From Pyrrhosoma nymphula (Eukaryota; Arthropoda; Insecta; Odonata; Coenagrionidae): a DNA stretch of 64,000 nt. Below the pieces are notes generated by a model that was not told the DNA's origin, ran no database searches, and saw only the letters and a list, made by a program, of their open reading frames with translations. Position 1 is the first letter of the stretch. Each line of letters starts with the position of its first letter. Positions 1-9,110 of the stretch are shown in pieces. Made by a program: the position numbers and the translations under genes. The stretch is taken from positions 142,206,855 through 142,270,854 of the forward strand of contig OY754327.1 of assembly GCA_963573305.1 (NCBI GenBank). Reading direction: 5' to 3'.

Positions 1-397
1 CGATCCAAAATGCTCGTATTTCTGTTAAGCGGGTTTTAAAAATTTACTGCGAAGATTCTATATTCATTCTACGTTTTATAGCTTCTGATATGGAATTTGG
101 TGCGATAATGCTATCTTATATGGACTGGTGAAGCATGACGTGAGGAACAATTGGTAACATAGGTATTCCTTTCGAAATAAATTCCATTTCCATTTAGGAA
201 ACTATTGGGTGATTTCCAGTCATGCATCAGCGCTAAACTGATTTAATCTGTTTAGCGCAGAGCGTGTTCCATGTTGTGTCGTCATCTGCACTAAGCAGAC
301 TGAAACAAGTCAAAAGTGTCCGGGGAGATGTGGTGGGACTGCATTATCAAAAATCAAAAGTAATCGTGTAGTACTGTCCATTTTATTTTAAATTCAC
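1..397. other. No gene seen
   Basis: AT-rich sequence with no credible long reading frame. I see no repeat structure until the hairpin that begins at 398. Confidence 0.5.
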
Positions 398-473
398 AAC
401 ACCCATTTCGGCGTTTTTACTTAGCCTCAATTGTACCTGAAGATGGCTAAGTAAAAAAGCCGAAACAGGTGTT
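398..473. repeat. 29-bp inverted repeat (hairpin)
   Basis: Left arm 398-426 and right arm 445-473 are inverted copies matching at 26 of 29 positions, separated by 18 bases. The right arm overlaps the hammerhead-like core described at 431-490. This resembles the inverted arrangement at 30538-30694 and, on a larger scale, the palindrome at 7641-9100. Confidence 0.75.
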
Positions 474-490
474 TTAAATCTGTTGTATAG
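431..490 (+). ncRNA. Hammerhead-ribozyme-like motif, type I layout
   Basis: Read 5' to 3': stem I strand TTGTAC (431-436), core CTGAAGA (437-443), one extra T, stem II GGC/GCC (445-447 with 459-461), GAA (462-464), stem III ACAG/CTGT (465-468 with 480-483), H17 = T484, then stem I strand GTATAG (485-490). The last strand pairs with the first over 6 bp, including G-U pairs. All invariant core bases (CUGANGA, GAA, the A15.1-U16.1 pair, H17) are present. Predicted cleavage is between 484 and 485. The oddities are the unpaired T before stem II and the 3-bp stem II. Hammerheads of this layout are known from terminal repeats of Penelope-like elements; assigning this copy to one is inference. Confidence 0.5.
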
Positions 491-1605
491 AAAAATTCAG
501 CCTGCGTAGGTTTGTGACCTCTAAACTCGAATAGTATTCATCCGATTGCGGTGAAACTTTGGTGAGTTGTTGAGCGTGCGCGCAAAAAGATATATGAATT
601 ATGAAAACTAAAAACTTTGGGATTTTTTACTCCAACATTGTTAACATTTATTCCCATAAGAAAAGCATTGAATTCGGTGACGACGCTTCTTTATTTGCTT
701 TTTTAAATTACTTTGTTTACATTGAAATGATGTGCATATCATATTGGATGGAAATTTTTGTCATAGAACGCATAGAAGAATGCTGTATTTAATTCTTTCA
801 TTCATTTTTCCCATACGCTTCGTTTTTGTCCAATTATTGCGCTTTTATCTCTAAATTCATCATTTTGTATTCATTTTCATCAATAGAAATTTCTATGGCA
901 ACCAGGTGTGAATATCCATTTAATAGCGATTTCATGAATGGCTATTCACGTCTGCAGCATTACAGGCCAGGTTCAGTGACTAATTTGGTAGAACTGTAGT
1001 CAAACGACTACATTTCCCCGTTCGCCTTGCCTTCTCAAACAAGGTCAATCGCTTCAAGTGTGTGGATTAAATTTGGAAAATCCATGTTTTTCACATGGTT
1101 AATTATATGTATGTTGCATGCTCGCGAGTGGGACAGCCGAAAAATAAATTTGTTTTGCAGAGGGCGGTAAGACCAAAAATATTGCATATCCCAAAGCACT
1201 TGAATAAATGTATTCAATTTTAATTTAATACACAAAAAAACATTGTCTTTCATTTATGTTTTACATGTAAATGAGTCTGCTTTGTATATGTGTTACTAGT
1301 TAGAAAGAAAAAGGCATTGCAACGCATGCCGGGAATAGCTAGTTTAAAATAAAGTAGACAGTACTATTTCGATTACTTTTCATTTCAGACTGAAAAACAT
1401 CTTACCTGTACTTAGTCTGCGATTTAGTTTGTGTGCTAGCAGACGAAAATTGAGATGGCGGGGAAGTATGTAGTAATAGAGGCAGGAATACCTCAATGTG
1501 TAAGTTAATTACGATGATTACCAAAGCAAAAATAAACATTTTTCCGGATAAGAATATTTCGAGAGATGAGTGCGACCACTTATTTATGAAATGAATGAGA
1601 AGAAT
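491..1605. other. No gene seen
   Basis: AT-rich. On the minus strand a strong donor (ACAG|gtaaga, near 1404) follows an open stretch beginning with a hydrophobic run (about 1540-1405), but I see no convincing acceptor or start context, so no gene is called. Confidence 0.4.
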
Positions 1606-1760
1606 TTTCAAGGAAGATCAAGGACGGAGTATATCAGGAAAATAACGAGGGATTTTGAAATTAGGACTAAAGGGAAGAGGAATGAAGCGGTTAGCTGGCA
1701 ATACAATGGAACAGAGGGCTGTAGTAGACCACTCTTTGGATGGACAACTGCTGATGAATA
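1606..1760 (+). pseudogene. Non-LTR retrotransposon RT C-terminal relic
   Basis: One frame gives GRSRTEYIRKITRDFE and, after a frame change, MKRLAGNTMEQRAVVDHS. This is the C-terminal signature of RTE-type endonuclease/reverse transcriptases: a 'GRPRTxY..xI..D' block followed by 'xLxxLAxxRxxWRxxV'. The fragment is about 50 codons, frameshifted, and has no RT core beside it. It is a decayed end of an element. The same block in better order is seen at about 13200-13330. Confidence 0.45.
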
Positions 1761-2358
1761 GGAGGACGCAGCGGAGAGTAGATGGGATCTCGGCTGCATT
1801 TCAGAAAAGAAGGAATGAGAGAGATTCAAAGCTTGGAGAGGGAGTTACGTTTGAAGCCGAAGAATAAGACCTCATTGGAGATTTAGGTCGGTTCGAACCT
1901 TCGCGTCGTCTTATTTTTTCTCTCCCTTCCAAGGGGTGACTGTCCTCACGATCGAATCTTCTGCGGTCGACGATGGCAATCAAGTGGAAGAAATGGAACG
2001 GGAAAAATCCAGTCATGTGGAAATTATTTCGTGGCCAAAAACCGCCAATCAATTTTGGGGTCGTTGGGCTGCCGATTCCCAATTTACAAGCGGCGTCTTG
2101 CCAATATGTTTCACATGAGCCCCAGATGTGGTTAGAATGGGTGGAATGCTGCAATTAATTGTTTTAGATATGCTTTGACAGACATTTCGCCCGCTTGGTG
2201 TGCATACTACGTTTTGTTCGAGCTAAGATAAAATACTGACAGATCATACTCCATAAATGGCTGAGATAAATTAACACCTACGAAGTGTCACGAATGACCA
2301 AACTGTAGCCAGAGAGTACCAGTCGCTAGTGAAGTGCTCACTTCTTTGGATATTGATA
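1761..2358. other. No gene seen
   Basis: Mixed-composition DNA with overlapping short frames on both strands and no recognisable domain. A GGTTCGAACC at about 1890 resembles a tRNA B box but lacks tRNA context. Confidence 0.4.
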
Positions 2359-2360
2359 TA

Positions 2361-3341
2361 CAGGGTCCGTTCAATAAGTATCGGGACTGGTTTCAAAACT
2401 CAATTTTTTTTGCAGTTTTCATTACAATTACTTAATAATCTTCAAAATACATTCCTCCTGCATCGATACACTTAGTTCGGCGCGTCTGCCACTCGTCAAA
2501 AGCCCGCTGGAAGTCGGTTTCCGGAATACTGTTGAGAGCCTTTGTCGTCGCCGCTTGAACCGCCTCGATGGAGTCGAACCGATATCCTTTGAGCTCCCTT
2601 TTTAATCGCGGAAACAAGAAAAAGTCAGGTGGAGCCAGGTCGGGGCTGTAGGGGGGGGGTGAGGCAACGTTGCCACGCCGAATTTCGTCAGTAGCTGCCG
2701 CACAACAATCGCACCGTGGCACGGCGCCACCCGCGGCATTTCCACCCGCGACAGTTTTTGTTCCTCGCTCAAGACTTTCGGCACCAGCTTCGCGCACACT
2801 TTCCTCATCGCAAGATTCTCTGTTACAATGGTGTGGACGGTTTCGACTGAAAGGGCGGTCTCCTCACTGATAAGGGCGATGGTTAAACGCCTGTCAGAGT
2901 CCAAAACGTTTTTCACTTTGGCCACCTGAGCATCGGTTCGAGCGGTCGTCGGGCGTCCGACGCGGTGCTCGTCTTCGACGAGCTCCCGGCCTTCCTTAAA
3001 CATTTTGTGCCACTCAAAAACTCTTGTGCGGCTTAAGGCATCATCCCTATAAGCCTGTTTAATGAGTTCAAGGGTCTCTGACGCGGATTTCCCGAGTTTA
3101 ACGCAAAACTTCACAGCGTAGCGTTGCTCGACGGTGCGCTCCATGCTGGCGCGACGACACCACAAAAAATCACACGTCACAAAAATCCACCTCCTGTCTC
3201 AACGCATGCCCGGAGGCGACTGGACTAAAGTGCGCCTGGGTGGTTGGGGACCCCTCTACCAAACCAATTGGTCGGACGCCCATCCACCCCATCGGTTGAG
3301 GCTACAGCGAACCAGTCCCGATACTTATTGAACGGACCCTG
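2361..3341 (-). mobile_element. mariner transposon, internally deleted
   Basis: A 981-bp element bounded by perfect 32-bp terminal inverted repeats (2361-2392 and 3310-3341), each flanked by the TA dinucleotide expected of Tc1/mariner insertion (2359-2360 and 3342-3343). It encodes a mariner transposase on the minus strand. An intact mariner is about 1.3 kb, so roughly 300 bp of the catalytic core is missing. Identical ends around a dead gene suggest a recently mobilised non-autonomous copy moved by a relative elsewhere in the genome. Confidence 0.93.
2432..3144 (-). pseudogene. mariner transposase (SETMAR-type), broken
   Basis: The chosen start is the Met at 3144-3142 (MERTVEQRYAVKFC). The N-terminal half holds the paired helix-turn-helix DNA-binding region, including FEWHKMFKEGRELVEDE and the VGRPTTAR linker. 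After SEEQK the sequence jumps to CHGAIVVRQLL. The deletion removes the first catalytic Asp and the HDN-type second Asp of the D,D34D triad. The PPYSPDLAPPDFFLFP block carrying the third Asp remains, but in another frame, because a run of G/C at about 2650-2658 shifts the frame. The C-terminus (FDEWQTRRTKCIDAGGMYFE) ends at the TAA at 2432-2434. The protein cannot be catalytic. Family assignment is firm; the subfamily is not resolved. Confidence 0.9.
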
Positions 3342-3343
3342 TA

Positions 3344-5750
3344 CTTCTTGGTAACTGCAGAGTGGTCTTCCGTTGAGCACTCATTTGCATGACTTGATCC
3401 ACTTGATGAATTGTTATGTGGTACCCAGGGAACTTTCCTAAAAGAGTAAATTAATTTGAAGCCAAGTTCCTCGGAACTCTACTTCGTCTCCTTTATCCAA
3501 AATTGCAAGCATTAACGTGTTGAATTTGAAATTTCTCTTCCTCTATGTTTGCATACGTGAATAACTTGACTTGATATTTAATTACCCAGACGTTGTCATG
3601 GCAAATAAAGGTTGACAATATGTTTTTTATTTTCAAGCTCTTTTCTATTTTTAGATCGGACTCAATATTAAAGTAATGGAGAAGAAATTTTTTTTTCCAT
3701 GGAAGCGACGGCCATCTTAAGATGGAATAATTTGAACGTTATTACCTATAGGTTGTTAAGGGCAACAACATGAAGAGAACCAAAACCTGAAGCAAAAAAA
3801 AACGAGAGTGCATTGGTTCAAATTTTATTTTAGTAGTTTTCACTCTAAGCAACCATTTTGTGCGAGTTTATTGGGCACATTTAAATTTTACAAATCTTCC
3901 TAAGAAACAGTAGTGAATTTTTAAGTGCAGATAATCACAGTTTCCTTACGCTTGTAGTTAAAAATTACTGACGTCCTGAATACATCTCACTAAATTAAAC
4001 AGTAAAAATAGAACGCTAAGAAAATGCCCAGTGCCTTAGGGATGGTTATATTCGACTGAAAGTAGAGCATCCCCTAAATTTGGTGGATGTTGGTTTAGTC
4101 TTAAACAATTGGTATTTGTTTTGTTAGTTCGGCTAAATGAATCATGGAGAAACTAGCCAGTGACTTTTTTCTGCGCTTTCACCATCGTAGGGAGAGCAAG
4201 ATTGATTGTATTTTCACCATTTCATGACTTGAAACTCCGGAAAATAAAACCAAAATATCTATACTACCTATATTTGTATCTTCTAGTCACACTTCACACG
4301 CTCCTCTGTATTTTTTTCAGATATCATATGACAGAGGAAAAACTGCGACAAACCTTGAAAAAAATAAAGCAAACCACATATGCAGCACAATTTCACAATG
4401 GATTGGATGTTTACATTCAAATGCCAAATTGATTTTGACATGAGAAATTGACCGCGAAAATGAATATGCAAAAAGGTTGAAACCATAAACCGATCACAGT
4501 TTGATGCAAATTTGACGGGCCAAACACAGTGGGAAAATATATTTTTCCCTTTTTCAACGATACGTGTACGATAAAAAGATACAACAGAAAGAAAGGGATT
4601 ATAATTTGATTCCAACTTGCATAGGATATATTGAATATTTATCCTGAGCAAGAGCGTTGGAGGGAGCCAAAATTGGTCATTTTCTAAAGGTCGGCTACGA
4701 AGTGGATTCAGATGTAAAGCAGTTGCATCTACTGTCAAAATGGAGTCAGTTTCACTGACTTAATGGGTATCTACTGAAAACTGCTGATACTACCTAATGC
4801 TGACTACCTAATGAGGTAGGCAGTAGATAATAATAGATAAAGCGTCAATAGATAATTCACGCTCAGGATTTTGGACCATTCTGGTAATCCTTAGCATGCA
4901 AACTGTTCGAATTGAGTGTTAATGACGGACTTAGGAAATATTTCAAGTTTATGGTGCTAAGAACTTCAACTTACTGCTGTAGAAAATAATATCATTCCTT
5001 TTTTAATTTGATTAAAATGTACCACCATTTTATTTCTCACGAATTATTTCAATGTGGGCATATGGCAAGTTGTATCTATATCTATTTACGTAATTTTAAA
5101 TTAAATATTGTAAAAAACTGATTATCATTCCAAATTTCTCACTAGATGCTACTTAATCAATTAGTTAAATTCAAGAACTTACATTTTTTGGGAAAACATT
5201 CCCATGCAGCAAATTTTTTAAAAAGTAATTTGTTGCAGTGTTTAAAAACGAGTTACAACATTGACTAGTTTTCCCTTTTGCAGCACCGACTCTATTGTTC
5301 TTTCATATGTCATTCACTTTTGGCAGTGCCCTATAGAGTACGATTTGTATTTGTGTTACAATTGACGATTATGTTTTAGAATAATATGTTCCTTGGTAAA
5401 AATGGATAAAATTTATAAATTTTAGCCGGAAAGAGATGAAAAAATATTTATCGGATCACTTGCAACAATTTTATATGTAGCAATATCATACACAGCCTTT
5501 TATCTTAGATTTTTATACCCGTTTTTTAACATTATTTCACTTTTAACTCCGTAAAGATTTATTCAAGTTACGCTATATATTTCTTTCTTACTACAATTTG
5601 ACAATAATTCCTTCCAAGTAACCATATTTACAGCATTATTTCAGATACCCGCTTGCCTCACATGCACTTTAAAACTCCGGCTATAGATGAAATGCATCCG
5701 TTTCAACACCTATATGGAAGTAACTGGTGTAGATACCATTCAATAACTCC
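3344..5750. other. No gene seen
   Basis: About 2.4 kb of AT-rich DNA with scattered homopolymer runs. The short frames, such as those at 4160-4738 on both strands, overlap each other and match no family I know. Confidence 0.5.
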
Positions 5751-5759
5751 AGCTGACCA

Positions 5760-6620
5760 AAGATGGGATAGTGATGCAAAAGAAAAGAATCCCGGCCGAA
5801 TCAAAGGGCAGTGAACAAGTGGGAGTGGTGACTGGGGTCAAAGAACGTGACCAAATAGGAAGAAGAGCGAATCAGAGAGTGGCGAGGTCTCTTTTTTCAC
5901 ATCGTAGCTGAAAGCCCTCCTCTTCTCCTTCGTCCCATTCATCATCAGTTCGATTCATTCCACCGATGCCCCCAAGTAAAGTCCTCACCCTCTTCTCTCT
6001 ATCCATCCACTCGTTTCTTTCTTTCAGCAACGCCACGCCGACCCGCGTTTAATATCGCCTCGTCCCAACAGCTCTCTTTCCCTCTCTCTCTCTCCCTCCT
6101 TCCACCAACGCTGCACTCAACCTCATTGCCGGGGGCGGAGGATCCGAATGCACGGTTCTGTATGGAACTGGGTCGTTGCATTTTCACGCATTGCAAAATC
6201 TTCTCTGCCCACGAGCCCGCTTCTCGTTTTTATGGGAGGCGTTTTGAAGGCGCGCTATAGAGAGGTAGGGAGAGAGAGAGAGATTGCCTGAATGGAAAAG
6301 GATGATGGGCTAGAGTGGGCGGGTTGATGATGGGGCACTGAAATGGAGGGAGTTAGCTGCCTACCTCCGTCGATTGGAGCCTAGGGGGATTTAGATGGGG
6401 GCTCACGGGTATGAACGGAGATGGGCGCGCCCAGCAATCCGATAATTACCTGCATTACACGCGGCTCTTACACTGCCGCTTCATCCCCAGACATTAAACA
6501 CTTACGAGAGGGTTTCCATCGGCGCCGTCAGGAGGATGATTCTCTCTTTGTATCTATCTCTCCGTTTTTCTTTTTTATTTTTGTTCCGCTTCAACCGATA
6601 TCCAATCCCCCGGATTGAGC
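5760..6620. promoter_or_regulatory. GC-rich island with (CT)n and (GA)n edges
   Basis: Composition changes from AT-rich to GC-rich with many CpGs. A CT-rich tract with (CT)n at about 6075-6095 is followed by (GA)n at about 6268-6283. No coding sequence is recognised; the minus frame at 5999-6196 is mostly low-complexity. GAGAG runs in GC-rich islands are common in arthropod promoters and Polycomb/trithorax elements. The regulatory role here is inference only. Confidence 0.25.
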
Positions 6621-6797
6621 GCACATATTTTTTGGCGACGGGCTTCCCATTCCGCTAGTTTATTTCATATATTTTTTTCCATAAATCCCGTGTTCTATCA
6701 ACTTTGCAGAATTTCTCACCACTGGCTTGAATCAATTCAGCTTGCGCAGTATGAAAACCCGCTGTTACCGTGACTGAATTGTGGTGATTTTTAACAG

Positions 6798-6990
6798 TGA
6801 TGGGAAGTAATTGATTATACAAGTAATCCGATTACCAGCAACGATTGCATTTGACTTACTTTTCCTTGTAATCATTACTTTTTTCAAATTGTAATTTTAC
6901 TTGTAGTTTACTCCAAAAATAATTGTCATTAATGTGTAATCGTTACTTTCGGGGTAATTTGTAATCGGTGCGTTATCTGTTAGTGATAAT
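6798..6990. mobile_element. hAT-type terminus, one-sided
   Basis: Begins CAGTGATGGGAAGTAA, the classic hAT terminal pattern (CAGxGATGGG), followed by many GTAATC/GATTAC motifs as in small hAT MITEs. I could not find the matching inverted right end in the window, so this is a truncated copy or one with a diverged end. Confidence 0.4.
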
Positions 6991-7593
6991 TTCGACTACT
7001 CCAGTTTTCGACTGCAATAGCAGTTGTATACAATCCATTATTTCGACTATTTTTTTGACCAATGCATAGCTTCGGTGCATTTTCAAGCCGGATATCCACC
7101 ATAAACATTTTTCACGCAACGTGTTTCCCGATTTTGAAGAGCTTTATGCTCATTATCGCAGCATTTTGTTGCGTCTTACAAAATATATCGCATTTCGATT
7201 TGGTTGGATATAAACGCCACGTTTCCGCGTAGTCTCCTCACTTTTAGCCGCAGTCAGTGACTCAATACGGCCTTCGTTCAGTCGAAACAAATTAATTGCT
7301 GTTAAGGAGACTAGATCGGGACAGATATAAAAATAATGATCTAATTTCCGTTCCAGAGGATCCAGCAGGAATTAGCGAGATTCCTGTACGATTGTGCGCA
7401 ATCCAATGTTTGGAAAATAAAAGTTTTCGATCATTTCCGAAATATCCGTCCGCTATAGATGTGTGAAATGACTTGGAATCACATTGGTATGCAGACTGAA
7501 CGTGCGCAAATTAGACTCTTGGACTTGACTGAGACTCAATAACGTCAACAAGACAATTTGACTTGATGTGAACTTTTTCTTGACTGCTTTCTC
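6991..7593. other. No gene seen
   Basis: AT-rich sequence with no recognised coding or structural feature. Confidence 0.4.
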
Positions 7594-7605
7594 AAGTATT
7601 ACATG
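7594..7605 (+). repeat. 12-bp direct repeat flanking the palindrome, left copy
   Basis: AAGTATTACATG occurs here and again at 9099-9110, immediately at the right edge of the palindrome. It is a candidate target-site duplication. The left copy lies 35 bp outside the left arm, so either the left arm has an extra terminal segment or the match is coincidental. Confidence 0.45.
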
Positions 7606-8115
7606 AAACTAGGGAACGTGAGCTCTACGGCCTCTTAAAGTTATAAGGTATAAAATTCTCCAATGGCCGTAATAAATTGGCACCACTCGTCAAAAATACG
7701 CCACAATTGCTGTGTTGGCTTGCGGGAAAAAAATTGGGGGGAAAAATCCACGCCAGTGACCAACCACAACCTCTCGACCAGAAAAACCCCTGTGGTGGTT
7801 TACGGGAATGTTACTTCCTCGCCAGGGACAACCACAGACACACACAATCAACCCGAATAGGGATACTTCGCTGGGCTTATGAGACCCTGCTAAGGATGCC
7901 TGGGTTACACACACACACACACACAACCCAATGAGGGGTTCTTTGCCGGGCTAATGAGACCCAACTAAGAATGCCTGGGTTATGAACACAAACACACTCA
8001 CAAGCACTCAAGAACTCACTCACTCATACACTCAACGGGCCCAACTTCTGGGAGAATCTAGCTCAACAGAGCGTTGTCAAGAAACGGCACAAAAACAATA
8101 AAAGACGAGGGTGTG

Positions 8116-8162
8116 CGTCGGATACACGTATTTCGGCCACAAGGTGGCCCTCTTCAGCGAAC
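8116..8162 (-). ncRNA. Hammerhead-ribozyme-like motif, left palindrome arm
   Basis: Minus strand: stem I strand ending TCG (8160-8158), core CTGAAGA (8157-8151), one extra G (8150), stem II GTGGCC/GGCCAC, 6 bp perfect with a 3-base loop (8149-8144 with 8140-8135), GAA (8134-8132), stem III ATAC/GTAT (8131-8128 with 8125-8122), H17 = C (8121), then CGA pairing with the TCG of stem I. All invariant core bases are present. The extra base before stem II is the same oddity as at 431-490. Predicted cleavage lies between 8121 and 8120. Confidence 0.5.
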
Positions 8163-8575
8163 TGAAGGGAGAAATCACTTGCAACGCAAGGTTGTAAGTG
8201 GATAGGAAGGAGGACAGCCTAGAATAAATAGGAAAATGAATAAAAGGGAGAGAGGGATGGGGAACTAATGACGTTGGGTTGTGGGAGAGGGAAGAAAGGT
8301 ATTGGTGGGGAAGGAGTGGGGGGGGGGACGTGAAGTCCGTGACCGTTGGTAGAGAGCGGTCAACGTTAAATATTTTGAAAAAACTCGCTTCAACGGTCGC
8401 GGACTTCAACCCCCCCCCCCACTCCTTCCCTACCAATACCTTTCTTCCCTCTCCCACAACCCAACGTCATTGGTTCCCCATCCCTCTCTCCCTTTTCTTC
8501 ATTTTCCTATTTATTCTAGGCTGTCCTCATTCCTATCCACTTACAACCTTGCGTTGCAAGTGATTTCTCCCTTCA

Positions 8576-8622
8576 GTTCGCTGAAGAGGGCCACCTTGTG
8601 GCCGAAATACGCGTTTCAGACG
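8576..8622 (+). ncRNA. Hammerhead-like motif, right arm, partly degraded
   Basis: Core CTGAAGA (8581-8587), an extra G, the 6-bp stem II GGCCAC/GTGGCC (8589-8594 with 8598-8603) and GAA (8604-8606) are intact. Stem III (ATAC/GTTT) has a mismatch, and the base after H17 no longer pairs with stem I. This copy has drifted more than its mirror image at 8116-8162. Confidence 0.4.
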
Positions 8623-9098
8623 CACACCCTCGTCTTTTCTTGTTTTTTGCCGTTTCTTGACAACGCTCTGTTGAGCTAGATTCTCCCAGAAGTTGGGCCC
8701 GTTGAGTGTGTGAGTGAGTGATTTCTTGAGTGCTTGTGAGTGTGTTTGTGTTCATAACCCAGGTATTCTTAGTTGGGTCTCATTAGCCCAGCAAAGAATC
8801 CCTCATTGGGTTGAGTTTGTGTGTGTGTGTGTGTAACCCAGGCATCCTTAGCAGGGTCTCATAAGCCCAGCGAAGTATCCCTATTCGGGTTGATTGTGTG
8901 TGTCTGTGGTTGCCCCTGGCGAGGAAGTAACATTCCCGAAAACCACCACAGGGGTTTTTCTGGTCGAGAGGTTGTGGTTGGTCACTGGCGTGGATTTTTC
9001 CCCCCAATTTTTTTCCCGCAAACCAACACAGCAATTGTGGCGTATTTTTGACGAGTGGTGCCAATTTATTACGGCCATTGGAGAATTTTATACCTTAT

Positions 9099-9110
9099 AA
9101 GTATTACATG
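9099..9110 (+). repeat. 12-bp direct repeat flanking the palindrome, right copy
   Basis: AAGTATTACATG, matching 7594-7605. It overlaps the last two bases of the right arm. Confidence 0.45.

Larger units (their letters stand above)
7641..9100. mobile_element. 1.46-kb near-perfect palindrome (foldback-type)
   Basis: The left arm 7641 to about 8349 and right arm about 8391 to 9100 are inverted copies with only scattered differences, around a spacer of about 40 bp. Each arm contains, from outside in: a unique segment; two tandem, diverged copies of a block of about 65-75 bp ending in TGCCTGGGTTA, separated by (CA)n; a GGGCCCAACTTCTGGGAGAA segment; a hammerhead-like core; and a run of G or C near the spacer. 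Reading frames inside are mirror images of each other and are not genes. Transcription through it would give a long dsRNA hairpin. Origin from two inverted PLE or retrozyme-like ends is inference. Confidence 0.9.

Noticed and set aside
1140..1175. Plus-strand tttgttttgcag then AGGGCG then gtaagacc
   Set aside because: Only 6 nt between the sites, with nothing else supporting a gene.
1885..1905. GGTTCGAACC as a tRNA B box
   Set aside because: It is a simple palindrome. The T-arm does not form 5 bp with a 7-base loop, and no A box lies at the right distance.
7663..9078. Several frames of 60-126 codons, some identical in pairs
   Set aside because: They are mirror images of one another inside the palindrome and contain translated (CA)n; not genes.
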